Counted from the stretch's first letter, positions 8,963-18,900 are shown. The stretch: DNA of 64,000 nt from Streptomyces rugosispiralis (GCF_024505145.1 NZ_JANIAA010000008.1:243716-307715), one strand, 5' to 3'. Made by a program: numbers and translations. Notes: generated by a model from the letters alone, not told the origin.

Positions 8963-9868
8963 ATGACCGCCACCACCGCCCTCTCGGCGCCGTCCGCGCC
9001 CGCGCGCCCCGCCGCCGGACGCTCCCCCGCCCCCGCCGCCCGCCGCCGCGCCGCGCTGCACTGGATCGCCGTGCACACGGTCGCCATCGCCGCCGCGCTC
9101 TTCTTCATCCTGCCGTTCGTCTTCGTCTTCCTGACCTCGGTGATGAGCGACGACCAGGCGCTCAGCGGCGACCTGTGGCCCACCGAATGGAACTGGTCGA
9201 ATTACGCCGATGTCTTCAACACCCCGGGCTTCCTGGACTGGTGGCGCAATTCACTGATATACGCCGGGCTCGGCACCCTCTTCACCGTCTGTTCCTCCAT
9301 TCCGGTGGCCTACGCCCTCGCCAAATTCCGCTTCCGCGGCCGCCGCACCGCCATGCTGCTGGTCATCTCGACGATGATGCTGCCGCCGCAGGTGATCGTG
9401 ATACCGATGTATCTGGTCTGGGCCCAGCAGCTCCATCTGTCGGGTTCGCTGTGGCCGCTGATCATCCCGATGGCGTTCGGCGACGCGTACTCCATCTTCC
9501 TGCTGCGCCAGTTCCTGCTGACGATTCCCCGGGAGTACCTGGAGTCGGCGAAGGTCGACGGCAGCGGGGAATTCGGCACGCTGCTGCGCATCGTGATCCC
9601 GATGGCCAAGCCGGGGATCGCGGCCGTCGCGCTGTTCCAGTTCTTCTACTGCTGGAACGACTACTTCGGCCCGCAGATCTACGCCTCGCAGAATCCGGGC
9701 GCCTGGACCCTCAGTTACGGCCTGGAGAGCTTCAAGAGCGCGCACAGCGTCAACTGGAATCTGACGATGGCCGCGACGCTGCTCGTCATGGCCCCCGTCA
9801 TCATCGTCTTCTTCTTCGCTCAGAAAGCCTTCGTCGAAGGCGTCACACTGACAGGAGTCAAGGGTTGA
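8963..9868 (+). CDS. Sugar ABC transporter permease (MalG-like)
   Basis: A 301-residue permease. An Ala/Pro-rich N-terminal tail of about 30 residues precedes six membrane spans. The EAA loop is ESAKVDGSGEFGTLLRIVIPMAKPGIAA, and the C-terminus AFVEGVTLTGVKG is the usual MalG-type ending. It pairs with the preceding permease. Its stop overlaps the TTG start of the GH4 gene by four bases (TTGA), so translation is probably coupled. Confidence 0.93.
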   Translation: MTATTALSAPSAPARPAAGRSPAPAARRRAALHWIAVHTVAIAAALFFILPFVFVFLTSVMSDDQALSGDLWPTEWNWSNYADVFNTPGFLDWWRNSLIYAGLGTLFTVCSSIPVAYALAKFRFRGRRTAMLLVISTMMLPPQVIVIPMYLVWAQQLHLSGSLWPLIIPMAFGDAYSIFLLRQFLLTIPREYLESAKVDGSGEFGTLLRIVIPMAKPGIAAVALFQFFYCWNDYFGPQIYASQNPGAWTLSYGLESFKSAHSVNWNLTMAATLLVMAPVIIVFFFAQKAFVEGVTLTGVKG

Positions 9869-11127
9869 AGCTCGCAGTCGTGGGGGGTGGGTCCACCTAC
9901 ACCCCCGAACTCATCGACGGATTCGCCCGGTTGCGGGACGTGCTCCCGCTGGAGGAGCTCGTCCTGGTCGACCCGGCCGCCGACCGGCTGGAGCTGGTCG
10001 GCGGGCTGGCGCGAAGGATCTTCGCCAAACAGGGCCACCCGGGGACCATCTCCTGGACCGACGACCTGGACGCGGGCGTGGACGGCGCGGACGCGGTCCT
10101 GCTCCAGCTGCGCGTCGGCGGCCAGGCCGCGCGGAACCAGGACGAGACCTGGCCGCTGGAGTGCGGCTGTGTCGGCCAGGAGACCACCGGCGCGGGCGGG
10201 CTGGCCAAGGCGCTGCGCACCGTCCCGGTGGTGCTGGACATCGCCGAGCGGGTGCGCCGCCGCAACCCCGACGCCTGGATCGTGGACTTCACCAACCCGG
10301 TCGGGATCGTGACCCGGGCGCTGCTCACGGCCGGGCACCGGGCGGTCGGCCTGTGCAATGTGGCCATCGGCTTCCAGCGGAAGTTCGCCAAGCTGCTGGG
10401 CGTGGAGCCCGGCGAGGTGACGCTGGAGCACGTCGGCCTCAACCACCTCACCTGGGAGCGCGCGGTGCGCATCGGCGGCACCGACGGTGCGGACGTGCTG
10501 CCCAAGCTGCTCGCGGAGCACGGCGAGGCGATCGCCGAGGACCTGCGGATGCCGCGCACGCTGGTGAGCCGGCTCGGCGTCGTCCCCTCCTACTATCTGC
10601 GCTACTACTACCGGCACGACGCGGTGGTGCGGGAGCTGCGCACCAAGCCGTCCCGGGCGGCGGAGGTCGCGGCGATCGAGCGGGAGCTGCTGGAGATGTA
10701 CGGCGATCCGGCGCTGGACGAGAAGCCCGAGCTGCTCGGCAAGCGCGGCGGCGCGTTCTACTCGGAGGCGGCGGTCGATCTGACCTCGTCCCTGCTGGGC
10801 GACACCGGTGAGGTGCGGATCGTCAATACGTTCAACGAGGGCACGCTGCCCTTCCTGCCGGACGACGCGGTGATCGAGGTCCCGGCGGCCGTCAACGCAC
10901 AGGGCGCGAAGCCACTGCCCGTGCGCCCCCTCGAGCCCCTGTTCGCCGGTCTGGTCGCGAATGTCACCGCGTACGAACGCCTGGCGCTGGAGGCGGCGTT
11001 GAAGGGTGGCCGGGAGCGGGTCTTCCAGGCGCTGCTGTCCCACCCCCTCATCGGCCAGATCGAATACGCCGAGAAGCTGACCGACGACCTCATCGCGCAC
11101 AACCGGGAGCATCTGGCGTGGGCCTGA
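9865..11127 (+). CDS. Family 4 glycoside hydrolase, 6-phospho-beta-glucosidase-like
   Basis: A 420-residue protein starting at TTG 9865 (LKLAVVGGGSTYTPELIDGF), overlapping the permease stop. The N-terminal GGGSTYTPEL is the GH4 NAD-binding motif. The metal ligands are present as Cys164 (LCNVAIGF) and His194 (GLNHLTW), and the QLRVGG loop is typical of 6-phospho-beta-glucosidases. GH4 enzymes cleave glycosides by an NAD+- and Mn2+-dependent redox-elimination route, many on 6-phosphorylated disaccharides. The partner transporter here is an ABC importer, which does not phosphorylate its cargo. The substrate is therefore either unphosphorylated or phosphorylated after uptake, perhaps by the kinase encoded next. 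Confidence 0.9.
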   Translation: MKLAVVGGGSTYTPELIDGFARLRDVLPLEELVLVDPAADRLELVGGLARRIFAKQGHPGTISWTDDLDAGVDGADAVLLQLRVGGQAARNQDETWPLECGCVGQETTGAGGLAKALRTVPVVLDIAERVRRRNPDAWIVDFTNPVGIVTRALLTAGHRAVGLCNVAIGFQRKFAKLLGVEPGEVTLEHVGLNHLTWERAVRIGGTDGADVLPKLLAEHGEAIAEDLRMPRTLVSRLGVVPSYYLRYYYRHDAVVRELRTKPSRAAEVAAIERELLEMYGDPALDEKPELLGKRGGAFYSEAAVDLTSSLLGDTGEVRIVNTFNEGTLPFLPDDAVIEVPAAVNAQGAKPLPVRPLEPLFAGLVANVTAYERLALEAALKGGRERVFQALLSHPLIGQIEYAEKLTDDLIAHNREHLAWA

Positions 11128-12215
11128 CCCAGTCCGTATCGACCCCCTCTCCGTCCCCTTCGTCCACCTCCCCCTCGTCCGCGTCCCCGCCTGACGGGTC
11201 GGTCCTGGCGATCGACGCGGGCAACAGCAAGACGGACGTGGCACTCATCGGCCGGGACGGCTCCGTGCTCGGCGCGGCCCGCGGCGGCGGCTTCCGGCCG
11301 CCCGTCGTGGGCGCCGAGCAGGCCGTCGGCTCGCTCGCGCCGCTGGTGGAGGAGGTGGCGCGGCAGGCGGGACGGTCCGGTCCGGCGGGCGCGGGGCATG
11401 TCTCGGCCTGTCTGGCCAACGTCGATCTGCCCAGCGAGGAGGCGGAGTTGACGGGTGTCCTGGCCGAGCGCGGCTGGGGCGCCACCGTCACGGTCGCCAA
11501 TGACACCTTCGCCCTGCTACGGGCCGGGGTCGGGGACGACGGCGAGCCGACCGGCGTCTCCGTGGTCTGCGGCGCGGGGATCAACTGCGCCGGGATCGGT
11601 CACGGCGGCCGGGTGGCCCGCTTCCCCGCCATCGGCCGGATCTCCGGCGACTGGGGCGGCGGGGGCTATCTGTCGGAGGAGGCGCTGTGGTGGGCGGCAC
11701 GCGCGGAGGACGGCCGCGGCGAGCCGACCGAGCTGGCCCGCGCCCTGCCCGCGCACTTCGGCCTCACCACCATGTACGAGCTGATCGAGGCGCTGCATCT
11801 GGGCCGGCTGGAGCCGGGGCGGCGGCATGAGCTGACGCCGGTGCTCTTCGCGGTGGCCGGGGCCGGCGACGAGATCGCGCGGGCGATCGTCGACCGCCAG
11901 GGGGAGGAAGTGGTGACCATGGCGGTGGTCGCCCTCGGACGGCTCGATCTGCTGGGCGAGGAGACCCCGGTGGTGCTGGGCGGCGGGGTGCTCGCGGCCC
12001 GCCATCCGCTGCTGGACGACCGGATCCGCGAACTGCTCGCGGAGCGCGCCCCGAAGGCCGAGCCGCGGGTGGTCACCGCACCGCCGGTACTCGGCGCCGC
12101 GCTGCTGGGCCTGGACCGCACCGGCGCGCCGGAGTCGGCGTACGCCCGGCTGCGTGCGCACTACGCCCCGGCGGATGACGCGGAAAGTGGAACCGAAAGT
12201 CCTTCCGAAGCGTAA
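11118..12215 (+). CDS. BadF/BcrA-type sugar kinase (N-acetylglucosamine kinase-like)
   Basis: A 365-residue protein starting at GTG 11118 inside the 3' end of the GH4 gene. After a Ser/Pro linker the ATPase phosphate-1 motif reads LAIDAGNSKTDVALIGRDG, with VVCGAGINCAGIG as the second phosphate loop and VVLGGGVLAARHPLL near the adenosine site. This is the BadF/BadG/BcrA/BcrD ATPase family, whose members with this layout are N-acetylglucosamine or related hexosamine kinases. It is the last gene of the sugar operon and probably phosphorylates the monosaccharide, or the disaccharide before GH4 cleavage. Confidence 0.85.
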   Translation: MGLTQSVSTPSPSPSSTSPSSASPPDGSVLAIDAGNSKTDVALIGRDGSVLGAARGGGFRPPVVGAEQAVGSLAPLVEEVARQAGRSGPAGAGHVSACLANVDLPSEEAELTGVLAERGWGATVTVANDTFALLRAGVGDDGEPTGVSVVCGAGINCAGIGHGGRVARFPAIGRISGDWGGGGYLSEEALWWAARAEDGRGEPTELARALPAHFGLTTMYELIEALHLGRLEPGRRHELTPVLFAVAGAGDEIARAIVDRQGEEVVTMAVVALGRLDLLGEETPVVLGGGVLAARHPLLDDRIRELLAERAPKAEPRVVTAPPVLGAALLGLDRTGAPESAYARLRAHYAPADDAESGTESPSEA

Positions 12216-12348
12216 TGAAAGGGGGAGGGAAGATCGCGATCCGAACAAGATCCAGGCTCGACCGGTGACCTCTCCTGGCGCCGCGGTCCATACTGCTGCG
12301 ACACCGACCGCGACACCAACCAGGAATCCGGGCCAAGGGGGAGGTCTT

Positions 12349-13758
12349 GTGTCATACCCGCCGACCACCGGCAGAGCCGCACCGCCGCCCGCGCCCGCGG
12401 CCCCGCCGCGGACCGCGTGGGCCGAGGGGCTCGACCGGGCGCGGGCGGCGGCGACGACGCAGCCCGGCCGGCTGCGCGTCATCGGAGCGGTGCTGGCCGC
12501 GCTGGTGGTCGCGTTCGGCGCGGTCACGGCGTGGCAGGTCTCCGACCGCCAGACCGCGGCGGACGCCGTGGCCGAGCGCAGTCAGCCGCTGAGCGCGGAC
12601 GCGGCGCAGATCTACCGCTCCCTCGCCGACGCGGACACCACGGCCACCGGAGGCTTCCTGGCGGGCGGCCAGGAGCCTCCCCAGGTCCGGCAGCGGTTCG
12701 TGCGGGACATCGACACCGCGTCCAAGCTGCTGGTGCGGGCCGCGGCCAATACGGAGGGCTCGTCCTCCGCCCGCGACGAGATACAGAAGATCAATCAGAT
12801 GCTGCCGGTCTACACCGGTCTGATCGACTCCGCGCGTGCCAACAACCGCCAGGGGCTGCCGCTGGGCGGCGCGTATCTGCGCTATGCCAACGACACCATG
12901 CGCGACAAGCTGCTGCCCGCCGCGGGCAGGCTCTACCAGGCGGAGACCGCCCGTCTCGGGGAGGACTACGAGGACGCCGAGGCATGGCCGTGGGTGGCGA
13001 TCGCCACCGGCCTGGTCGCGCTGGGCGCGCTGGGCTGGGCCCAGCGCCGTGAGTTCCAGCGGACCAACCGGGTGCTCAACCGCGGTCTGCTCACCGCCAC
13101 GGCCGCCTCCACGGTGGTGATGCTGTGGCTGGTGGTCGGCCACGCGGTCGCCAGCACCCAGCTCAGCGACTCCAACGATCACGGGGCGAAGTCCCTCCAG
13201 GTGCTCAACGAGGCGCGGATCGACTCCCTGCGGGCCCGCGCCGACGAGAACCTGACCCTGGTGGCGCGCGGCGCGGTCGTCGTGGACGAGGACGGCGCCA
13301 ACAAGGGCAAGGACGCCTACGACGTCAGCTATGGCTCGCGGATGTCCGCGCTCGTCGGCAAGGCGTCCGGCGACCGTCCCTCGGACGGCAGCCTGCTGGA
13401 CAAGGCGCGCTCCCTCGCGGACGACGACGAGGGCCGCGAGCCGGTGGAGAAGGCGGGCGAGCGGATCCGGGAGTGGCAGGTGCGGCACAAGGCCGCCCGC
13501 GCCGCAGACGACGGCGGCGACTACAAGACGGCGCTGACGAAGGTCATAGGCGCCAAGGACAGCACCGGCGAGTCCTTCGACGCGGTGGACAGCCAGCTGG
13601 CCAAGGCCCTCGACCATGAGCAGCGGGAGTTCCAGCAGGCCGCCGACGACGGGCGCGGCGCGTTCACCGCCATGGCCCTGGGCGCCGGGGTGCTGGCCGT
13701 GCTGGGGGCCGCGGGAGCGGTGCTGGGCATAGGCCGCAGACTGTCGGAGTACCGATGA
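12349..13758 (+). CDS. glnX: GlnX-like membrane protein of a PknG-associated signalling locus
   Basis: A 469-residue protein starting at GTG 12349 after GGGGGAGG. Predicted membrane segments lie near residues 42-62 (IGAVLAALVVAFGAV), 215-232, 247-267 (STVVMLWLVVGHAVAS) and 443-462. Two extracytoplasmic helical regions lie between them, as in bacterial chemoreceptor-like sensors. It is followed directly by a GlnH-like binding protein and, two genes later, PknG. In mycobacteria GlnX is the membrane partner that passes the GlnH amino-acid signal to PknG; I assign the name from order and topology, not from strong sequence identity. Confidence 0.75.
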   Translation: MSYPPTTGRAAPPPAPAAPPRTAWAEGLDRARAAATTQPGRLRVIGAVLAALVVAFGAVTAWQVSDRQTAADAVAERSQPLSADAAQIYRSLADADTTATGGFLAGGQEPPQVRQRFVRDIDTASKLLVRAAANTEGSSSARDEIQKINQMLPVYTGLIDSARANNRQGLPLGGAYLRYANDTMRDKLLPAAGRLYQAETARLGEDYEDAEAWPWVAIATGLVALGALGWAQRREFQRTNRVLNRGLLTATAASTVVMLWLVVGHAVASTQLSDSNDHGAKSLQVLNEARIDSLRARADENLTLVARGAVVVDEDGANKGKDAYDVSYGSRMSALVGKASGDRPSDGSLLDKARSLADDDEGREPVEKAGERIREWQVRHKAARAADDGGDYKTALTKVIGAKDSTGESFDAVDSQLAKALDHEQREFQQAADDGRGAFTAMALGAGVLAVLGAAGAVLGIGRRLSEYR

Positions 13759-14795
13759 GGACGATGGGGGGCGGAAGCATGCGATCGCTGCGATCGGCCG
13801 CCGCGGTGACGGTATGCGCCCTGGGCGTGGCCACGGCCATCGCGGTCCCGGCGATGGTGGACGACGGCGGGGACGGCGACGGCAAGGGTGGTGCGCGGCA
13901 GCCGCATACGGTGCGGACCGGCGCCGAGGCCGCGGCGGCGGACAGCTGCCGCGATCCCGAGGCGAGCCTGCGCCCGTCCAGCGCGAGCGGCCCGGCCATC
14001 AAGCGGATCAAGAACCGTAAGGTCAACGGGCACAAGCTCAACAAGCTGATCGCCGGTGTCGACCAGAACAGCTACCGCTGGGGATACCGCGATCCGGCCA
14101 CCGGCGACCTCACCGGCTTCGACATCGACCTGGTGCGCGCCATCGCCGACGACATCTTCGGCGATCCGGACGCGGTCATCTTCCGCACCATACCCACCAG
14201 TCAGCGCATCAAGGCCCTCCAGCAGGGCAAGGTCGACGTCGTGGTGCGCACCATGACCATCAACTGCGACCGGATCAAGGACGTGGCGTTCTCCACCGCG
14301 TACTTCCAGGCCGGGCAGCAGGTGCTGGCCCCCGACGACTCGTCCATCACCGGCTACAACAAGACCCTGCGCGGCAAGAGGATCTGCACCGCGCAGGGTT
14401 CCACCGCCGAGGCCGAGCTGGACAAGCCGGACACCGGGGCCGCGCATCTGGGCGCGATCAAGGTGAAGCCCGTGCCCAACCAGCTGGACTGCCTGGTAAG
14501 ACTGCAGCTGGGCCAGGTGGACGCGGTGATCACCGACAATGCGCTGGCGGCCGGCCAGGCGGCCCAGGACCCCTCCGTCAAGCTCGTCGGCTCGCGATTC
14601 ACCGATGAGTTCTACGGCGTGGCGATGAACAAGAACGACGACGACCTGGTACGCCGGGTCAACAAGGTTCTGGAGAACTACCGCCAGGGCGGGGCGGGCA
14701 GCCCGTGGATGCAGGCCTACCGGAAGTGGCTCGCCAAGGACTTCAGCACGACACAGGAGAACCCGACGCCGCCCGTCCCCCAGTACAAGGACTAG
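13755..14795 (+). CDS. glnH: GlnH-like amino-acid-binding sensor protein
   Basis: A 346-residue family 3 solute-binding protein overlapping the glnX stop by four bases. ATG 13755 and 13779 are both possible starts. A hydrophobic signal (LRSAAAVTVCALGVATAIAV) lacks a good lipobox. The binding fold shows YRWGYRDPATGDLTGFDIDLVRAIADDIF, then TSQRIKALQQGKVDVVVRTMTINCDRI and FSTAYFQAGQQVL. No amino-acid permease or ATPase is encoded nearby, which argues for sensing rather than import. Mycobacterial GlnH senses aspartate and glutamate for PknG; the same ligands are a reasonable but unproven guess. Confidence 0.85.
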   Translation: MRTMGGGSMRSLRSAAAVTVCALGVATAIAVPAMVDDGGDGDGKGGARQPHTVRTGAEAAAADSCRDPEASLRPSSASGPAIKRIKNRKVNGHKLNKLIAGVDQNSYRWGYRDPATGDLTGFDIDLVRAIADDIFGDPDAVIFRTIPTSQRIKALQQGKVDVVVRTMTINCDRIKDVAFSTAYFQAGQQVLAPDDSSITGYNKTLRGKRICTAQGSTAEAELDKPDTGAAHLGAIKVKPVPNQLDCLVRLQLGQVDAVITDNALAAGQAAQDPSVKLVGSRFTDEFYGVAMNKNDDDLVRRVNKVLENYRQGGAGSPWMQAYRKWLAKDFSTTQENPTPPVPQYKD

Positions 14796-14977
14796 CGCGG
14801 ACGAGGACCGGCACGGAGCAGGACCGGCGCCGACCAGCGCGCACGAGCACGACGGACCCGGACACATCGGGTAAGGGCAAGGATCACGGACCGGCAAGGA
14901 TTAGCACCCGCCTCACACGCGTAGGGATGACGCAGCAGACGGATCACATAACGGTTACGGACATGGAGAGGTGATCG

Positions 14978-16303
14978 ATGGGGGTCCCGGGACCCTTCCC
15001 CAGTTTCGCGGGGGCACCCGACGGCCCGGTCATGGGCCGGGAGGAGGTGGACCGCGCACTGGCGAAGCTCGCCGCCGAACACGAGGCGATCGAGTCCTCG
15101 CTGCTCGCCCTCCAGGACCACGCGGGCAGAAGGCTCCTCGAGGGCGCCGAGCTCACGGGCGTCACCAAGGACCGCTGGTCCACCACCGAGCAGGCCATCT
15201 CTCTCCTGTGGAGCTACTTCGACGCGTACAGCGAGGCCCTCACCCGGGCCCGTGAGGTGCGCTCCCGTCACCGCTGGCCGACGCAGGACGAGTTGACCGA
15301 GCTCACCGAGCTGCTGTGCGGCACCGCGATCACCCTGCCCAGCAGCGCCACCCTCGGCGGTTCCCCGCTGCTCAGCGAGGAGTTGGGCCTGGACCGGCTG
15401 GTCGACCGGATGAACCGCTGGTACGCGGAGGCCATCGACGTCATCGTCAGCGCCGACGCCGTATGGTCCGCGCTGCCCGCCCGAATCGACATGCTCTCCG
15501 CCGAGCTGCACCGCACCCGTTCGCTCGCCCACTCGGTGGGGGTGCGCCCCGGTGAGCACCCCTCGGGGGACGATCTGGAGCAGATCACCGCCGAGCTGAC
15601 CGCGCTGCGCGCCGAAGTGGTCTCCGACCCGCTGGCCTTCTGGAACCCGGCAAGCGGCAGCTCCGCTCCCGGCGGCGGCAGTCCCGACACCGAGCGCTAT
15701 GACCGCGCCGCCCGCGCCCTGGAGGATGTGCGCCGGGAGATCGAGGCGGTCCTGGATGTGCGGCAGGACGCCGAGCGGCGGCTGATGCGGCTGCGGGATG
15801 TGCTCTCCCGCGCCGATCGCACCCTGGCGGAGGCGCGCCAGGCGCGCGGTGAGGTGCTCGCGAAGATCGCGGCATCGGAGGTTCCGGCCGTCAGCGGCCC
15901 GCCGACCGCGCTGCACGAGCAGCTGGTCGCCGCCGCCGACTACCGCAGGCGCTCGCAGTGGCACCGGCTCTCGCCGCTGCTGGAGAGCCTGGAGCAGCGC
16001 GCCGACGACGAGCTGCTGCGGGCCCGCGAGTCGTTGACCGCGGTCACCGCGCCGCTCGCGGTCCGCGCCGAGCTGCGCGGCCGACTCGACGCGTACAAGG
16101 CGAAGGTCGCCCGCCATGGCATGGCGGGCGATCCGTTCCTGGTGGAGCGGTATGACGTGGCCCGCCGAATGTTGTGGAGCGCCCCGTGCGATCTGCGGGT
16201 GGCCGAGCAGGCCGTGCTGCGCTACCAGCAGGCGGCGGCCGAGGCCCTGGTGCCACGCCAGACGGGCCCGGCCGGGCAAGGCATCGAGGGAGGCACGGAA
16301 TGA
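14978..16303 (+). CDS. Helical protein of unknown function in the pknG operon
   Basis: A 441-residue soluble protein, almost entirely alpha-helical and probably coiled coil (for example EQITAELTALRAEVVSD, and ALEDVRREIEAVLDVRQDAERRLMRL from about residue 240). A GGAGAGG lies before ATG 14978. I recognise no catalytic motif. The stop overlaps the pknG ATG by four bases (ATGA), so the two are translationally coupled and are probably made in fixed proportion. A scaffold or adaptor linking membrane sensor and kinase is an inference from position only. Confidence 0.8.
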   Translation: MGVPGPFPSFAGAPDGPVMGREEVDRALAKLAAEHEAIESSLLALQDHAGRRLLEGAELTGVTKDRWSTTEQAISLLWSYFDAYSEALTRAREVRSRHRWPTQDELTELTELLCGTAITLPSSATLGGSPLLSEELGLDRLVDRMNRWYAEAIDVIVSADAVWSALPARIDMLSAELHRTRSLAHSVGVRPGEHPSGDDLEQITAELTALRAEVVSDPLAFWNPASGSSAPGGGSPDTERYDRAARALEDVRREIEAVLDVRQDAERRLMRLRDVLSRADRTLAEARQARGEVLAKIAASEVPAVSGPPTALHEQLVAAADYRRRSQWHRLSPLLESLEQRADDELLRARESLTAVTAPLAVRAELRGRLDAYKAKVARHGMAGDPFLVERYDVARRMLWSAPCDLRVAEQAVLRYQQAAAEALVPRQTGPAGQGIEGGTE

Positions 16304-18897
16304 ATGCGGCGGTCGTCGCCTGCCAGCGGCGTGACTGCGGCGGGTCCTACGAGGACGTGGGCGGAGGCGAGCTGTACTGCGATGTGTGCGGTATGGCCCC
16401 GGTCGTCTCACCGCAGGGGATGGTGGCCTCACCGCCCACCGGGATCACCGGCCAGGCCGGTCCTGGCGGAAGTTCCTCGTCCCGGAGCGAGGGCTCGTCG
16501 GCACGGAGCGGGGGCTCGTCGGCACGGAGCGCAGGCTCGTCGGCACGGAGCGGGCGTTCCTCGGCGACCGGCCGGGACTCCTCGTCCGGCACCTCGGGCC
16601 GGTCCCGCTCGGCCCGCTCCTCCTCGTCCCGGCGCTCGGTGTCCGGGCGGCTGTCCCGCTCCATGTCCGGGCGGACCTCGTCCCGTTCGGTCTCGGTGCG
16701 CAGCTCCCGCTCCTCCACCTCGGCCTCCTCGGGGCGGAACGCCCTGGGCGCCGGTCTGGTCAACGTCCCGGATGTGCCGCGCCCCGATCCGCGGACGGCG
16801 GTGCTGGCGGACCCCGAGGTCCCCGAGCGCAAGCGGTTCTGCAGCCGTGGGGACTGCGGCGCCCCGGTGGGCCGCGCCCGCGGCGTACGGCCGGGCCGTA
16901 CGGAGGGGTTCTGCACCAAGTGCGGCCATCCGTACTCGTTCGTACCGAAGTTGAACCCCGGTGACATCGTCCACGGCCAGTACGAGGTCGCGGGCTGTCT
17001 GGCGCACGGCGGGCTCGGCTGGATCTATCTGGCCATCGACCGCGCGGTGTCGGACCGCTGGGTGGTCCTCAAGGGCCTGCTGGACACGGGCGACGAGGAG
17101 GCCCTGGCGGCCGCCGTCTCCGAGCGCCGCTTCCTCGCCGAGATCGAGCACTCCAACATCGTCCGGATCTACAACTTCGTCGAGCACCTCGACCAGCGCA
17201 CCGGCAGCCTCGACGGCTACATCGTCATGGAGTACGTGGGCGGCAAGTCCCTGAAGGACATCGCCAACGCCCGCCGCACCACGGACGGCCGCCGCGATCC
17301 GCTGCCGGTGGAGCAGGCGTGCGCCTACGGCATCGAGGCCCTGGAGGCGCTCGGCCATCTGCACAGCCGCAATCTGCTCTACTGCGACTTCAAGGTCGAC
17401 AACGCCATTCAGCAGCAGGACCAGCTCAAGCTGATCGACATGGGCGCGGTCCGGCGGATGGACGACCACGACAGCCCCATCTACGGCACGGTCGGCTATC
17501 AGGCCCCCGAGATCTCCGAGTCCGGCCCGTCGATCTCCTCCGACCTCTACACGGTGGCGCGCACCCTGGCCGTGCTCACCTTCGACTTCCAGGGCTATAC
17601 CAACGTCTTCGTGGACAGCCTGCCGGACCCCGAGCACATCGAGGTCTTCCGGCGCTATGAATCCTTCTACCGGCTGCTGGTGCGGGCCACCGATCCCGAC
17701 CCGGGGCGCCGCTTCGCCTCCGCGCGGGAGATGGCCGACCAGCTGACCGGGGTGCTGCGGGAGGTCGTGGCGCTGCAGACCGGGCGGCCCCGGCCGGCCC
17801 TGTCCACGCTCTTCGGACCGGAACCGCGCGTCGTGGACACCGAGTTGTTCGCCGACGACGGAAAGGATCCGTCCCTGCTGGGCGCCCGGTCCATCGGCGG
17901 CGCCACCACCGAGCCCCTCATCCCCGCACAGCGCCCGCCGGGCCCCCTGGCCCTGCCGGTGCCCGCCATCGCCACGCTGGACGGGCGGGCCACCGCGCTG
18001 GCGCTCCCGGTGCCGCTGGTGGACTCCGAGGACCCCAACGCCGGGTTCCTGGCCGGTCTGCTGGCCGCCGACCCCGCCGAGGTGAGCGCCGCGCTGCGGA
18101 CCGCGCCCGTCGATTCGGTCGAGCTGCGGCTGCGCCGGGTGCGCGCCCAGCTGGAGCTGGCCCAGGAGCAGGACGCGGGCGTCGCGCTCACCGGTCTGGA
18201 GGCCGCGTACAGCGACGACTGGCGGATCGTCTGGTACCGGGGGCTGCACGCGCTGGCCACCGGCGACCGCGAGACGGCCGCGCTCTCCTTCGACGCCGTC
18301 TACGACGCGTTCCCCGGTGAGCCCGCGCCCAAGCTGGCGCTCGGCGTCTGCGCCGAGGTTCTGGGCCAGTTGGACAACGCGGCGGAGTACTACCGGCTGG
18401 TCTGGGCCGCCGACCCCAGCTTCGTGAGCGCCGCCTTCGGCCTCGCCCGGGTCCTGCTGTGCTCCGGGGACCGCCCGAGCGCGGTGCGCGCCCTGGAGTC
18501 GGTGCCGGAGTCCTCGATCCACTACACGGCGGCGCGGGTCGCCGCCGTACGGGCCCGGCTGCGCCAGCGTGCCCCGTACGACGCCCTGCTGACCGATCTG
18601 ACGGCCTCGGCGGTCCAGGTCGAGCGGCTGGGCGAGTTCGGTCTGGACGCGGTGCGGCGCGAGCGGCTGCGTACCGAGGTCTTGGGCAGCGCCCTGGATT
18701 GGGTACTGTCCGGCAGCAGCGGGGCGCCCCCGGGACACAACCGGCCGCCTCTGCTCGGCAGCAGCCTGGACGAGCGTGGGCTGCGCTTCGGATTGGAGCG
18801 CTCGTACCGTGTACTCGCCAGACTCGCGCAGCGAGGCGAGGAGAGGATCGAACTGGTGGAGCGGGCCAACCGTTTCCGCCCCAGGACGTGGGTGTGA
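16300..18897 (+). CDS. pknG: PknG-like serine/threonine protein kinase with zinc-ribbon, kinase and TPR domains
   Basis: An 865-residue protein. Residues 8-33 form a CxxxxC/CxxC zinc ribbon. Next is a ~110-residue Ser/Arg-rich low-complexity segment with SSARSGG-type repeats. A rubredoxin-like site at about 180-208 (RFCSRGDCG, FCTKCGHPY) precedes the kinase domain (about 225-500; GGLGWIYLA glycine loop, VVLKG lysine, LLYCDFKVDN catalytic loop, IDMGAV in place of DFG, YQAPEI). The C-terminal ~300 residues are TPR helices. This is the PknG architecture. In mycobacteria PknG phosphorylates the FHA protein GarA and so controls 2-oxoglutarate and glutamate metabolism. The amino-terminal zinc ribbon and Ser/Arg region are additions compared with that model. 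Confidence 0.93.
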   Translation: MNAAVVACQRRDCGGSYEDVGGGELYCDVCGMAPVVSPQGMVASPPTGITGQAGPGGSSSSRSEGSSARSGGSSARSAGSSARSGRSSATGRDSSSGTSGRSRSARSSSSRRSVSGRLSRSMSGRTSSRSVSVRSSRSSTSASSGRNALGAGLVNVPDVPRPDPRTAVLADPEVPERKRFCSRGDCGAPVGRARGVRPGRTEGFCTKCGHPYSFVPKLNPGDIVHGQYEVAGCLAHGGLGWIYLAIDRAVSDRWVVLKGLLDTGDEEALAAAVSERRFLAEIEHSNIVRIYNFVEHLDQRTGSLDGYIVMEYVGGKSLKDIANARRTTDGRRDPLPVEQACAYGIEALEALGHLHSRNLLYCDFKVDNAIQQQDQLKLIDMGAVRRMDDHDSPIYGTVGYQAPEISESGPSISSDLYTVARTLAVLTFDFQGYTNVFVDSLPDPEHIEVFRRYESFYRLLVRATDPDPGRRFASAREMADQLTGVLREVVALQTGRPRPALSTLFGPEPRVVDTELFADDGKDPSLLGARSIGGATTEPLIPAQRPPGPLALPVPAIATLDGRATALALPVPLVDSEDPNAGFLAGLLAADPAEVSAALRTAPVDSVELRLRRVRAQLELAQEQDAGVALTGLEAAYSDDWRIVWYRGLHALATGDRETAALSFDAVYDAFPGEPAPKLALGVCAEVLGQLDNAAEYYRLVWAADPSFVSAAFGLARVLLCSGDRPSAVRALESVPESSIHYTAARVAAVRARLRQRAPYDALLTDLTASAVQVERLGEFGLDAVRRERLRTEVLGSALDWVLSGSSGAPPGHNRPPLLGSSLDERGLRFGLERSYRVLARLAQRGEERIELVERANRFRPRTWV

Positions 18898-18900
18898 TCG

